From the NCBI GenBank assembly GCA_002353285.1, contig DEJJ01000011.1, positions 1-64,000 of the forward strand: a stretch of DNA of 64,000 nucleotides. Direction: 5' to 3'. Positions 17,398 through 26,323 of this stretch are shown here, piece after piece. Source of the DNA: Porphyromonadaceae bacterium UBA2751 (GTDB lineage: Bacteria; Bacteroidota; Bacteroidia; Bacteroidales; Muribaculaceae). The notes beneath the pieces were generated by a model. It saw nothing but the letters and a program-made list of their open reading frames with translations. It did not search any database and had not been told where the DNA came from. The translations under genes and the position numbers were made by a program. Positions within the stretch are counted from its first letter, which is position 1. Each line of letters starts with the position of its first letter.

Positions 17398-17405
17398 CAA
17401 AGATA
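17398..17405 (-). promoter_or_regulatory. -7 box of the SMR-PPOX-MarC operon
   Basis: TATCTTTG on the minus strand. The leader of about 60 bases before the SMR start contains AGACG and CGTCT arms (around 17340-17378) that could pair. I cannot match it to a known guanidine riboswitch. Confidence 0.55.
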
Positions 17406-17427
17406 ATAATTTTTTTTCAGAGTTAGG

Positions 17428-19104
17428 TTAGGCGAGGGCGAGGATGATGAGTTGTGCTGTTATCACTCGCAGGAACATTGTTAGCGGATAGACGGTACTA
17501 TATGCCACCGATGGTGCATCGTTACCAGCAGTTTTATTGGCATAAGCCAGTGCTGGTGGGTCGGTAGTGGCACCAGCCACCATTCCCATGATGGTGCAGT
17601 AGTTGAGATGGAACTTGCCGCGCGCCACGAGGGTGACGATGAGAAGCGGAATGAAGGTGATGAGAAAACCATAGAGTACCCATTGTGCACCCTGAGCGTT
17701 GAACACCGTTGCTGCAAAGTTGCCACCTGCAGCTATTCCCACACTGGCAAGGAAGAGGCAGATGCCCAACTCTCGCAAGAGCAAATTAGAACTACTGCTT
17801 GTGTAAGTGATAAGCTTTAACTTGTAGCCATAGCGTCCCAGCAGAATTGCCACGATGAGAGGTCCACCAGCAAGACCAAGCTTCATGGGCACGGTCATGC
17901 CTGGGAGCATCAATGGGATGCTGCCGAGCAAAATTCCCATCACGATACCAATAAACATGGTGAAGATGTTGGGATGGTCAAGCATCTTCATGGAGTTACC
18001 CATGCGGTCGGCAAGGCGGTTGATATCATTGATATTGCCCACCACAGTGAGTCGGTCGCCCACCTGCAGCGACAGGTTGGGGCTGGCAAGCAGGTCGATA
18101 CCAGCACGATGCACTCGGGTGACATTAACTTTGTAGCCCATGCGCAGTCGCAGCGAGCCAAGTTTGCGCCCCGAGAGTTCGCTCTTAGTCACCACAATGC
18201 GTCGTGATGTAACCGGGTCGGGGTCAGCTTTCCAGTCCATAGTCTCGTGAGGGCCAAGCACAGCATCAAACATTTCCTCGTCCTGCTGGCTCATGACAAC
18301 CAGCAGCAAGTCACCCTCCTCAATGAGAGTGTCGCTCACGGGAATATACACATGTCCGTCGCCCTTGCGAATGCGCGAGATGACGAAGTTGTGGTCAATG
18401 ATTTGGTGCAGATGATAAATTGTTGAGCCAATGATTAGCTTATTGGTCACTTTATAAGTAACAAGGTGTGGTTGCAACTGCGAATTGGTTTTCTCGTCCT
18501 CAATCTCTTTAGCTTCCTTGTCGACCCCAATCTTGAAAATCGCTTTCACCACAATCATCGATAGGATAATGCCCACCACGCCAAGCGGATAGGCTGCGGC
18601 ATAGCCCATCGACATCGACTCGTTGAGTGCAGCAGCACTGTCGCCCTGGGTTTCAATGAGAGTTTGCTGAGCAGCACCGAGTCCTGGAGTGTTGGTCACC
18701 GCACCCGACAGGATTCCCACCAAGTCGGTAATCTTCACATTACCCACTCCAAAGTAAATGCCTAAAGCCACTGCAATGTTCAGGAAAATGACTGCTATAG
18801 CCAGTCCATTGAGTGTGACACCGCCTTGCTTGAACGAAGAGAAGAACGACGGTCCCACCTGAAGTCCTATTGAGAAAATGAATAAAATGAGACCAAACTC
18901 CTGAATGAATTTAAGGATATTCATGTCGACGGTAAGCCCCAAGTGCCCGGCAAGTATGCCCACAAAGAGCACAAACGTTGCTCCCAGGGAGACTCCTTTT
19001 ACCTTCACTTTGCCCAAGATAACGCCCAGGGCAATAACCATAGCATAAATAAAAATGGAATGTGCCACTCCTGTCCCAGTAAAAATGTCAATCAGCCAGT
19101 TCAT
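17428..19104 (-). CDS. AspT/YidE-type transporter with RCK_C domains
   Basis: A 558-residue inner membrane protein of the aspartate:alanine exchanger (AAE) family. Two blocks of hydrophobic helices (about 1-190 and 375-558) flank a cytosolic part with two TrkA-C (RCK_C) domains, near 210-290 and 295-370. The second contains LSLQVGDRLTVVGNINDINRL. The repeats GAVTNTPGLGAAQQ and GATTDPPALAYA are the paired substrate-site motifs of this family. The substrate is unknown; relatives move dicarboxylates or amino acids, or remain orphan like YidE. The gene stands alone, with a promoter and a perfect stem-loop in its leader. Confidence 0.88.
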   Translation of the reverse strand: MNWLIDIFTGTGVAHSIFIYAMVIALGVILGKVKVKGVSLGATFVLFVGILAGHLGLTVDMNILKFIQEFGLILFIFSIGLQVGPSFFSSFKQGGVTLNGLAIAVIFLNIAVALGIYFGVGNVKITDLVGILSGAVTNTPGLGAAQQTLIETQGDSAAALNESMSMGYAAAYPLGVVGIILSMIVVKAIFKIGVDKEAKEIEDEKTNSQLQPHLVTYKVTNKLIIGSTIYHLHQIIDHNFVISRIRKGDGHVYIPVSDTLIEEGDLLLVVMSQQDEEMFDAVLGPHETMDWKADPDPVTSRRIVVTKSELSGRKLGSLRLRMGYKVNVTRVHRAGIDLLASPNLSLQVGDRLTVVGNINDINRLADRMGNSMKMLDHPNIFTMFIGIVMGILLGSIPLMLPGMTVPMKLGLAGGPLIVAILLGRYGYKLKLITYTSSSSNLLLRELGICLFLASVGIAAGGNFAATVFNAQGAQWVLYGFLITFIPLLIVTLVARGKFHLNYCTIMGMVAGATTDPPALAYANKTAGNDAPSVAYSTVYPLTMFLRVITAQLIILALA

Positions 19105-19130
19105 TACGTCTTAATTTTTTCATAGTTGTG

Positions 19131-19150
19131 CACTACCGTGGGCGGTAGTG
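19131..19150 (-). promoter_or_regulatory. Stem-loop in the leader of the AspT-type gene
   Basis: CACTACCG-TGGG-CGGTAGTG is a perfect 8-bp stem with a 4-base loop, between the -7 box (19176-19183) and the start codon at 19104. No T-run follows on the minus strand, so it is not an ordinary terminator. It could be an operator palindrome or an mRNA structure. Confidence 0.6.
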
Positions 19151-19175
19151 TTGCGAATCGTTCATTTTCAAGACG

Positions 19176-19183
19176 CAAAATTA
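19176..19183 (-). promoter_or_regulatory. -7 box of the AspT-type transporter gene
   Basis: TAATTTTG on the minus strand, about 72 bases before the start codon. No clear -33 match. Confidence 0.5.
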
Positions 19184-19223
19184 CATATTATTTCCTAAAT
19201 AATATTATTCCAAAAGCCAAAAC

Positions 19224-19262
19224 TTTTCAACTTTAGCGGAACAGAAGTTCCAAAGTTGAAAA
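19224..19262. terminator. Strong hairpin ending the lipoprotein gene
   Basis: TTTTCAACTTT (19224-19234) pairs with AAAGTTGAAAA (19252-19262). An inner GGAAC/GTTCC stem extends it. The A/T flanks allow termination on both strands. It lies between the lipoprotein stop and the next promoter. Confidence 0.8.
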
Positions 19263-19317
19263 ATAGAAGGCATACATGTTACTGAGGCTAAAGGTTACTG
19301 CCCTAAGTGGGTTGTAG

Positions 19318-20178
19318 TTACTCCATGCGCTGTAAGCTTTGAGTGATTATTGTTGAGGCTTGAGAAATAAAATCGGGCGATAAGGCGAATCCATTATTGC
19401 CAGCGCCATAAACGAAACCTTTTAGTAAATTAGCATCATGATCGCTAAGTGATTCATCATAATGATAAGCGATAAAAGCACCAAGCAAATAAGGGAATCT
19501 GAGATTATTGGGAAAAGAGTGAGTTTCCCCCTCACCTGAAAATATGTTATCAATTTTAGCAAGGACCTCGGCCGAAAGACGCACCAATTGCTCATAACTG
19601 AGTGCATTGTAGTCGACAGCTGTCATAAGGAACAGAGATAGTGCATTAAGCCTATAAGAAGAAGCTCCTGGCTGGGAAGAATAATCAAGTTCACAATATA
19701 GGTTGAGTAATTCCAAGGCACCTGTTTTACGCTGCATAAGCTCTCTATAACTATTTGCCAGAGCCATATAGAAAACATTTTGATAAATCACATTAACCGC
19801 AAAGTAATTTACAGCGTAGGGGTGATTATAGCAAGTGAGGGCAAGATTGCGAGTTGACATTACTTGAAGCTTGTGACTGGGGATGTCGCACATAGCCATT
19901 AACTCTTCGAAATTGTGAGCCTCGCCTTTATGCTCTTGCCAGTAAGAATAATCCCCTGCTTCACCTGTTAGTCCACTGTCATCAACGACCGCAGAGGGCC
20001 ACATCAATATTCCGTTGCCATACTTTTCATAACCAGCCAATAACGGTGCTACACGATCAGGTGTTCCGCGGTCAACTTCAACTCTGTTGATGTTGCCAGG
20101 TTCGTCGTTTTTGTCATTGCATGATGTTGACAAAACAACAATCGATGCCAACATTAAAAAGCAAACTATTTGTTTCAT
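19318..20178 (-). CDS. Lipoprotein of unknown function
   Basis: A 286-residue exported lipoprotein. The lipobox VVLSTSC places the lipidated cysteine at residue 20, followed by the acidic stretch NDKNDEPGN. The mature part is helix-rich, with many Tyr/Leu/Ala residues (NYFAVNVIYQNVFYMALANSY, FLMTAVDYNALSYEQLVRL). I recognise no domain. I start at the ATG at 20178; a TTG two codons upstream also opens the frame. It is divergent from the sigma factor operon and shares its control region, so regulation by that system is possible. A consensus promoter and a strong terminator make it a single-gene unit. Confidence 0.8.
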   Translation of the reverse strand: MKQIVCFLMLASIVVLSTSCNDKNDEPGNINRVEVDRGTPDRVAPLLAGYEKYGNGILMWPSAVVDDSGLTGEAGDYSYWQEHKGEAHNFEELMAMCDIPSHKLQVMSTRNLALTCYNHPYAVNYFAVNVIYQNVFYMALANSYRELMQRKTGALELLNLYCELDYSSQPGASSYRLNALSLFLMTAVDYNALSYEQLVRLSAEVLAKIDNIFSGEGETHSFPNNLRFPYLLGAFIAYHYDESLSDHDANLLKGFVYGAGNNGFALSPDFISQASTIITQSLQRME

Positions 20179-20280
20179 AATCAAGAAAGTGATTTATATA
20201 ATATATAACTCTTAATATTTGTCACAAAGACTAATTAACCTCTAGTCATTGTGAGGATATTGTTTTTATATATTAATGCA

Positions 20281-20312
20281 CAAAGTTAGAAATCTTGCAT
20301 TAATTTTGCAAA
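20281..20312 (-). promoter_or_regulatory. Lipoprotein promoter, overlapping the divergent sigma-gene -7 box
   Basis: Minus strand TTTG (20309-20312), 20 bases, TAACTTTG (20281-20288). This is a full consensus match. On the plus strand TAATTTTG (20301-20308) could be the -7 box for the sigma gene, though it has no good -33. The two elements overlap, so the two promoters could exclude one another. Confidence 0.75.
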
Positions 20313-20367
20313 AAAATGGATTGGAGGATGCAAGATTTTCAATGATTACTCATTATTATAGTAGATT

Positions 20368-20952
20368 ATGAGCAAAAACGCGGGAGTAGAAGATGACAAA
20401 CGACTCATTCGCGGCATCATGAAGGGAAATCGTGCGGCAATGCAGGAATTCTATAGCCTCACGGTTCGCAACATGACAGCCACGTGCTCTCGCTATATAG
20501 TTAACCAAGACGATGTCAAGGACATCCTTCAGGATAGTTATCTCAAGGCTTTTTCAAGCATAGGTTCATTCACTCCCCGCAGCGACGGGTCGCTTGCGGC
20601 ATGGCTAAGGCGCATTGTTGTTAACGAGTCGTTGCAACTGCTCCGACGCAAGAAAATGCTAAACCAGTTTGTGAGCATCGACAGCGTGGAAGACGGACAG
20701 GACGTGATAACCGACGAAACTGAGCTCAACAATTACACCGCAAGTATCGACCTACAAGAGCTAATGGCCCTTGTGCAACAACTCCCAGCAGGATATCGCA
20801 CCATCTTCAACTTGCATGCAATAGAAAAAATCCCACACAGCGACATTGCCTCGATGCTGGGGATAAGCGAAGGCACATCGGCCTCGCAATATCATCGTGC
20901 CCGCAAACTGCTGGCAAAACTGATAATAGATCATCAAAACCAGAAGCTATGA
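20368..20952 (+). CDS. ECF RNA polymerase sigma factor (Das-like, partner of dual-membrane anti-sigma)
   Basis: A 194-residue ECF-type sigma-70 factor. Region 2 spans about 20-90 (DDVKDILQDSYLKAFSSI is the -10 binding and polymerase-contact part). Region 4 spans about 130-185 (LPAGYRTIFNLHAIEKIPH, then the helix-turn-helix with DIASMLGISEGTSASQYHRA). Its stop overlaps the next start (ATGA), so translation is coupled to the membrane protein that follows. That layout matches the Das sigma factors known beside Dma dual-membrane anti-sigma proteins in Bacteroides thetaiotaomicron. The regulon cannot be read from the window. The adjacent divergent lipoprotein is a candidate member. Confidence 0.92.
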   Translation: MSKNAGVEDDKRLIRGIMKGNRAAMQEFYSLTVRNMTATCSRYIVNQDDVKDILQDSYLKAFSSIGSFTPRSDGSLAAWLRRIVVNESLQLLRRKKMLNQFVSIDSVEDGQDVITDETELNNYTASIDLQELMALVQQLPAGYRTIFNLHAIEKIPHSDIASMLGISEGTSASQYHRARKLLAKLIIDHQNQKL

Positions 20953-22241
20953 AACATGACTTTATCGACATAATACACGACAGGCTCACTCGGCATGAAA
21001 TGAAAGAGCCATCGGGACTGTGGCAAGATATAAACGAGGCCATGGATAATAGCTACGATGCGAAAAAGAGCCTCATTGCCAGCCGCAACACCTTATATAA
21101 GGTGGCAGCCAGTATAGCCGCCAGTGTGCTTGCTGCAATAGCAATATGGACCACACTCAGCCACGACAGCAATCACGAACTTCCATCAAAGGAAAATGTT
21201 GTCGCTTCACACACACCGCCTGAAACTGTGGAAGCCAGACAGAGTTTTCAACCATTATCAATTGTAAACGAGAAAAAACATCTCGCCCATAATAACACTT
21301 TACCATCTCAGGGCATAGCTGGCATTAAGCACTCAAATAAAGAGTTGGCAATGCCCATAACATTCAGCGAAATAGCCAGTCCTTCAACAAATAACGAGCA
21401 AGAGGAAAAGACGACTCAAAAAGACAACACATCGATGAGCACAGCTCAATGGCCAACTCAAGGAGTTCATTTCACCCCTTATGCTCAGGAGAACAACTCG
21501 ACAGTTTTAGCCAATCTTAATTCGTCGCAACTACCAAAAACACTCTGGACACAAACCGACAAATTAATAAAACGACATCGATCTGTTGATATTTCACTCT
21601 ACTATAATGGAATAAACACCTCATCGGCATGGAAAACCAACCTTATAGATTATGCAATGGGGCAAGGCCCTCAAAATGCCATGCCCGACCCTAACATTCC
21701 TGAGAACCAAGAAGATGTAAAAGTTGATGAGAAAGAGCAGCTGATCCCCATCAGGATTGGTCTCGAAGCATGGTACCCTCTTGGTGACAAATGGCGGCTG
21801 GGAAGCGGCATTGTTTACACACGCCTGATGCACACAGCCACAACCACCTATACAAAACACAAGATTTCGATGCAAGACAAGAGAGAGACAACCTCTCATT
21901 ATATTGGCATCCCCATTCAAGTGTCACGTATTTTATGGTCAAAGAGGCGCTTTAAGCTCTACGCAGGAGTGGGAGGCATGATAGAATTCAACCTCAAGAG
22001 CAAGGTGCGCGATTTAGCTAATGGCCAGCTGATAGAAACAAGAGAGTATCGTGACAAACGACCGCAATTCTCGGCAAACGCAAAACTTGGACTTCAGTAC
22101 AACTTAGTTGACCGGTTGGGCATCTACATCGAACCTGGCGCGTCCTATTATTTCGACAATGGTGCCGACCATAATATATACTTGTCGCACCCACTACATT
22201 TTGACATAAACATGGGACTCAAGATAAACATCGGGAAGTAA
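20949..22241 (+). CDS. Dual membrane-spanning anti-sigma factor (Dma-like): cytosolic domain, inner-membrane helix, outer-membrane barrel
   Basis: A 430-residue protein with three parts. Residues 1-48 are a charged cytosolic stretch (DRLTRHEMKEPSGLWQDINE) like the short anti-sigma domain of Dma proteins. Residues 51-69 are one membrane helix. Residues 75-205 are a low-complexity Ser/Thr/Gln/Asn-rich periplasmic linker. From about 211 to the end, alternating aromatic strands (for example GIYIEPGASYYF) and the final beta strand LHFDINMGLKINIGK form an outer membrane beta-barrel of the OMP_b-brl type, probably eight strands. It has no cleavable signal peptide, so it should stay anchored in both membranes. 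It overlaps the sigma gene by four bases. Known relatives control sigma activity and outer membrane vesiculation. The trigger here is unknown. Confidence 0.85.
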   Translation: MKHDFIDIIHDRLTRHEMKEPSGLWQDINEAMDNSYDAKKSLIASRNTLYKVAASIAASVLAAIAIWTTLSHDSNHELPSKENVVASHTPPETVEARQSFQPLSIVNEKKHLAHNNTLPSQGIAGIKHSNKELAMPITFSEIASPSTNNEQEEKTTQKDNTSMSTAQWPTQGVHFTPYAQENNSTVLANLNSSQLPKTLWTQTDKLIKRHRSVDISLYYNGINTSSAWKTNLIDYAMGQGPQNAMPDPNIPENQEDVKVDEKEQLIPIRIGLEAWYPLGDKWRLGSGIVYTRLMHTATTTYTKHKISMQDKRETTSHYIGIPIQVSRILWSKRRFKLYAGVGGMIEFNLKSKVRDLANGQLIETREYRDKRPQFSANAKLGLQYNLVDRLGIYIEPGASYYFDNGADHNIYLSHPLHFDINMGLKINIGK

Positions 22242-22311
22242 TTGCCCCCAAAAGTGGGACTGTTGTTTGCATTATTTTGTAACATATTCTCCAAAAACTT
22301 TATGTGTTGAT

Positions 22312-22342
22312 TTTGTATTTCGCTTGCATTTAAGTAACTTTG
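22312..22342 (+). promoter_or_regulatory. argS promoter
   Basis: TTTG (22312-22315), 19 bases, TAACTTTG (22335-22342), about 43 bases before the start codon. Confidence 0.8.
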
Positions 22343-22384
22343 CAGTTTGAAAATAAAAAAACAACAATAAAATCAGATCCCACT

Positions 22385-24166
22385 ATGTCGATTGAGAACA
22401 TTTTATCGCAAGCCACCGCACAGGCGGTGAAGGAATTATATAACTTGGAGGTGGAGCCACAAAGCATTGTGCCACAGGCCACACGCAAGGAGTTTGAGGG
22501 CAACCTTACCATCGTGGTGTTCCCATTCCTAAGAGCATCGCACAAGGCACCCGACGCCACTGCTCAAGAGATTGGCGAGCACCTGGCAGCTCACTGCGAG
22601 GCAGTTGAGAAATTCAATGTAATTAAAGGATTCCTCAACATCAGCATCAAGCCTTCGTTCTGGGCACAGTTGCTCGACAAGATGAGCCGTGATGAGAATT
22701 ACGGCTTCAAGGAGGCTACCGACGAGAGCCAACTCGTGATGATTGAGTACAGCTCTCCCAACACCAACAAGCCCTTGCACCTGGGACACGTGCGCAACAA
22801 CTTGCTGGGCTACAGTCTGGCGCAAATCATGAAGGCATGTGGCAACAAGGTGGTGAAGACCAACATCGTGAACGACCGCGGCATCCACATCTGCAAGTCG
22901 ATGCTGGCATGGCTCAAGTGGGGCAATGGCGCCACACCCGAGAGCACTGGCAAGAAGGGCGACCACCTGATTGGCGACTTCTATGTCCTCTTCGACAAGC
23001 ACTACAAAGCCGAAATCAAGGAGATTGCTGCCGCTCAAGGCATCAGCGAAGAAGATGCCGAGAAGCAGTCGCCACTAATGCAAGAGGCTCGTGCCATGCT
23101 CAAGAAGTGGGAAGATAATGACCCTGAGGTGCGTGCTCTGTGGGAGAAGATGAACTCGTGGGTGTATGCCGGTTTTGACGAGACCTACAAGCGCATGGGC
23201 GTTGACTTCGACAAAATTTACTACGAGAGCCAGACCTACCTTGAGGGCAAGGAGAAGGTGGAAGAAGGCCTGGAGAAAGGCGTGTTCTACCGCAAGGACG
23301 ATGGCAGCGTGTGGGCCGACCTAACACCCGATGGTCTTGACCACAAGATATTGCTGCGCAGTGATGGCACAAGCGTGTATATTACCCAAGACATTGGCAC
23401 TGCCAAACTGCGCTACCAGGACTACCCTATCGACAAGATGATATATGTGGTGGGTAATGAGCAGAACTACCACTTCCAAGTGCTGTCGCTACTGCTCGAC
23501 CGTCTGGGCTTCAAGTGGGGAAAGGACTTGATCCACTTCTCCTATGGCATGGTGGAACTGCCCAACGGGAAGATGAAATCGCGCGAAGGCACTGTGGTTG
23601 ATGCCGATGACCTCATGGATAAGATGGTAGAAGATGCTCTGGCCATGACCAGCGACCGCCTTGAGGGCATGACCGAAGAGGAGAAACGCGAAGTGGCCCG
23701 CATCATAGGCATGGGTGCGCTCAAGTACTTCATTCTCAAGGTAGACCCACGCAAGAACATGCTATTCAACCCTGAGGAGAGCATCGACTTCAATGGCAAC
23801 ACTGGCCCCTTCATCCAGTACACCTACGCACGCATTCAGTCGCTTCAGCGCAAGGCTGGTGATGCCCTGCCAGCACTCAGTGTTGAGGCAGTAACACCCA
23901 ACGACAAGGAGATAGCCATCATCCAGCGCATTGCCGACTTTGCCAGCGTGGTTGAGGAGGCAGGCAAGACTTATAGCCCAGCACTGATTGCCAACTATGC
24001 CTACGACTTGGCCAAGGAATTCAACCAGTTCTATCACGACTATAGCATCCTCAAGGAAGAGGATGAGAACGTGAAGGTGTTCCGTCTGGAGCTCTCACGC
24101 ACGGTGGCTGGCGTCATCAAGCGCGCATTCTCACTGCTGGGCATCGAGGTTCCGGAAAGAATGTAA
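22385..24166 (+). CDS. argS: Arginyl-tRNA synthetase
   Basis: A 593-residue class I synthetase that charges tRNA-Arg. The N-terminal Add1 domain is followed by the HIGH-type motif in SSPNTNKPLHLGHVRNN near 121-137. The KMSKS counterpart is GKMKSREGTVV near 398. The C-terminal DALR anticodon-binding helices end with VIKRAFSLLGIEVPERM. The ATG at 22385 is the likely start, since translation from the TTG at 22340 would begin inside the promoter. A tRNA-Arg(TCT) gene lies at 59544 in this window. A following BI-1-family gene is 52 bases downstream and may be cotranscribed. Confidence 0.97.
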   Translation: MSIENILSQATAQAVKELYNLEVEPQSIVPQATRKEFEGNLTIVVFPFLRASHKAPDATAQEIGEHLAAHCEAVEKFNVIKGFLNISIKPSFWAQLLDKMSRDENYGFKEATDESQLVMIEYSSPNTNKPLHLGHVRNNLLGYSLAQIMKACGNKVVKTNIVNDRGIHICKSMLAWLKWGNGATPESTGKKGDHLIGDFYVLFDKHYKAEIKEIAAAQGISEEDAEKQSPLMQEARAMLKKWEDNDPEVRALWEKMNSWVYAGFDETYKRMGVDFDKIYYESQTYLEGKEKVEEGLEKGVFYRKDDGSVWADLTPDGLDHKILLRSDGTSVYITQDIGTAKLRYQDYPIDKMIYVVGNEQNYHFQVLSLLLDRLGFKWGKDLIHFSYGMVELPNGKMKSREGTVVDADDLMDKMVEDALAMTSDRLEGMTEEEKREVARIIGMGALKYFILKVDPRKNMLFNPEESIDFNGNTGPFIQYTYARIQSLQRKAGDALPALSVEAVTPNDKEIAIIQRIADFASVVEEAGKTYSPALIANYAYDLAKEFNQFYHDYSILKEEDENVKVFRLELSRTVAGVIKRAFSLLGIEVPERM

Positions 24167-24218
24167 GATTTGGCATGGTTTTTGCTTTATCCTATCTAAA
24201 ACTAAAATTAACTAAGAT

Positions 24219-24953
24219 ATGAACTACAACAACATTCCACCGTTGCCTCAGGCAAATGCTACTCAGGCAACACCTTATCAGAATGAATGGTCACTGAATG
24301 CCTACATGACGCAAGTGATGCGCAAGGTGTATGTGAAAATGTTCTTGGGCTTGCTTGTTACCGCCCTGACATCATTTTTCGTGATGAGTAACGAGACAGT
24401 GCTAATTACGCTCTTGCAGAACCGTGCGCTGCTCATTGGCTTGTGTGTGGGTGAGCTGGCACTCGTGTTTGCACTCTCAATGGCAATCAACAAGCTCAGC
24501 CCTGCTGTTGCCACCCTCTTGTTCTATGCTTACGCTGTGCTCAACGGCGTGACACTCACACCAATCTTCCTGGTCTACACCGCGTCGTCGATTGGCCTAA
24601 CCTTCATGGTAACCGCAGGTGTGTTCCTGGCGATGTCGATCTACGGCTACACCACTAAAGCCGACCTCACAAAGTTTGGCACCTACATGGTAATGGCCCT
24701 CATTGGCCTGATTGTGTGCTCAATCATCAACATCTTCTGGGCCAATAGCGTGATGGACTGGATTATCAGCTTTGCGGGCGTGATAATCTTCATTGGCCTT
24801 ACAGCATGGGACACCCAGAAGATCAAGCAAATGGCTCAAGAAACCGATGAAGCTAATGCCGGCAAACTGGCAACCCTGGGAGCCCTGTCGCTCTATCTTG
24901 ACTTCATCAACCTGTTCCTGTACCTGCTGCGCTTCCTGGGCAACCGCGAATAA
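24219..24953 (+). CDS. Bax inhibitor-1 / YccA-YbhL family membrane protein
   Basis: A 244-residue inner membrane protein with seven predicted helices, the BI-1 fold. Family marks are the loop IYGYTTKADLTKFGTYM, the segment GLTAWDTQKIKQMAQ near 195, and the C-terminal SLYLDFINLFLYLLRFLG. The aspartates around helices 6 and 7 correspond to the pH/calcium-sensing residues of structurally known relatives. Bacterial members are linked to calcium leak or FtsH interaction, but the role here is unknown. The first 25 residues are a polar, Asn/Gln-rich cytosolic tail. A strong terminator follows. Confidence 0.9.
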   Translation: MNYNNIPPLPQANATQATPYQNEWSLNAYMTQVMRKVYVKMFLGLLVTALTSFFVMSNETVLITLLQNRALLIGLCVGELALVFALSMAINKLSPAVATLLFYAYAVLNGVTLTPIFLVYTASSIGLTFMVTAGVFLAMSIYGYTTKADLTKFGTYMVMALIGLIVCSIINIFWANSVMDWIISFAGVIIFIGLTAWDTQKIKQMAQETDEANAGKLATLGALSLYLDFINLFLYLLRFLGNRE

Positions 24954-24993
24954 GAGACACACATATAGACTGCTTGCAGTAGACCGAAACAAG

Positions 24994-25027
24994 ACATCAC
25001 ATACCAACCGATATGTGATGTTTTTTC
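24994..25027 (+). terminator. Terminator after the BI-1-family gene
   Basis: ACATCACATA (24994-25003) pairs with TATGTGATGT (25012-25021). The 10-bp stem is followed by a T-run. Confidence 0.9.
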
Positions 25028-25102
25028 TTGTTTTATACAATAAAAACAACGAAGTTGAGTTTTATATTTTAGATAATACTAATTTCGCTGTTTTTTTAGA
25101 TT

Positions 25103-26293
25103 ATGAAGAAATTAACCACAATAGTTGTGACGATGGCATTGCTCATGACCAGCAAAGTAGCAATTGCCGACGACGACATTAAAAACGAGGAGTTTAACCC
25201 CATTACTACAGGTGTGACCTCGCTCAGTATCACCCCCGATGCTCGTGGAGCCTCGATGGGTGACCAGGGTGCAGCAACCGACCCTGATGTCAACTCTCAA
25301 TTCTGGAACCCGTCGAAATATGCCTTTGCTTACAGCAAGGCAGGTGTTTCGATTTCCTACACCCCGTGGCTTCGCAAGCTCGTTAACGACATCTTCCTTG
25401 CCAACCTGTCAGGTTACTGGAAGATAGGAAGCGGCGACAATCAGGCCGTGAGTGCGTCGATGCGCTACTTCTCACTGGGCGAAATCAACAGCACCGACGA
25501 TGGTGGCAATGCGATGTCGAGCATCAACCCCTTTGAGATGTCGGTGGATGTGGGTTACTCTCGCAAGCTGAGTGAAAAGTTCTCGATGGGTGTTGTGCTG
25601 CGCTACATCTATAGTGACTTGGGCTTCTCGAACTATAGTGGCACCGATCAGACCACAGGAGCGTCGGCATTCTCGGCCGACATTTCGGGCTACTTCAACA
25701 CTTATCCCATGATAGGCCGCAATGAGTGCCAGTGGAACCTGGGTTTCAACATTTCTAACATTGGTTCGAAGGTGAGCTACAACGGTGGTGACGACCCAGC
25801 CTTCATCCCCACCAACCTGAAGCTTGGTACTGCTTTCACGTTCCCACTTGCCGATTATCACAACCTCACGATCAGTGCTGAAGCCAACAAGCTGCTCGTG
25901 CCAGCGCGTCCACGCCTGGCGAACTATGATAATCAGGAGGAATATGAGCAGGCGCTGCAGAACTGGAAAGACATGTCGTCGATTTCGGGAATTTTCAAGT
26001 CGTTCTCCGATGCACCTGGTGGCTTCAAGGAGGAGCTTCGCGAGATCACATTCTCGATTGGTGCTGAGTACAGTTACAACCAGCAGTTCTTCTTGCGTGG
26101 TGGTTTCTTCAACGAGAACAAGTACAAGGGTAACCGTAAGTACTTCGGCCTTGGTGCTGGCTTTGCGCTCAACGTCATCAAGCTTGATGCTGCCTACATG
26201 ATTGCCACAGCTCAGAACAGTCCACTTGACCAGACGCTGAGGTTCACCCTGTCGTTTGACATGGATGGTATTCGCAACTTGTTTAATAGATAA
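25103..26293 (+). CDS. porV: Type IX secretion outer membrane protein PorV (LptO)
   Basis: A 396-residue outer membrane beta-barrel. Residues 1-22 form a signal peptide. The mature start NPITTGVTSLSITPDARGA followed by SMGDQGAATDPDVNSQFWNP is the hallmark of the PorV/FadL-like family, and strands such as FSMGVVLRYIYSDLGFS follow. PorV takes T9SS cargo from the translocon and passes it to the PorU sortase, which links it to A-LPS. Two proteins with T9SS-type tails are encoded in this window (724 and 52297). porU is not adjacent, unlike in some relatives. The gene is monocistronic, with a terminator 30 bases downstream. Confidence 0.93.
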   Translation: MKKLTTIVVTMALLMTSKVAIADDDIKNEEFNPITTGVTSLSITPDARGASMGDQGAATDPDVNSQFWNPSKYAFAYSKAGVSISYTPWLRKLVNDIFLANLSGYWKIGSGDNQAVSASMRYFSLGEINSTDDGGNAMSSINPFEMSVDVGYSRKLSEKFSMGVVLRYIYSDLGFSNYSGTDQTTGASAFSADISGYFNTYPMIGRNECQWNLGFNISNIGSKVSYNGGDDPAFIPTNLKLGTAFTFPLADYHNLTISAEANKLLVPARPRLANYDNQEEYEQALQNWKDMSSISGIFKSFSDAPGGFKEELREITFSIGAEYSYNQQFFLRGGFFNENKYKGNRKYFGLGAGFALNVIKLDAAYMIATAQNSPLDQTLRFTLSFDMDGIRNLFNR

Positions 26294-26323
26294 AACGAAA
26301 AAAGTAACACAATTAACATAAGG

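Noticed and set aside
17332..17400. Guanidine riboswitch upstream of the SMR gene
   Set aside because: Only a 5-bp AGACG/CGTCT pairing is visible. The ACGR-loop tandem hairpins or the ykkC core are not evident, so it stays a weak note only.
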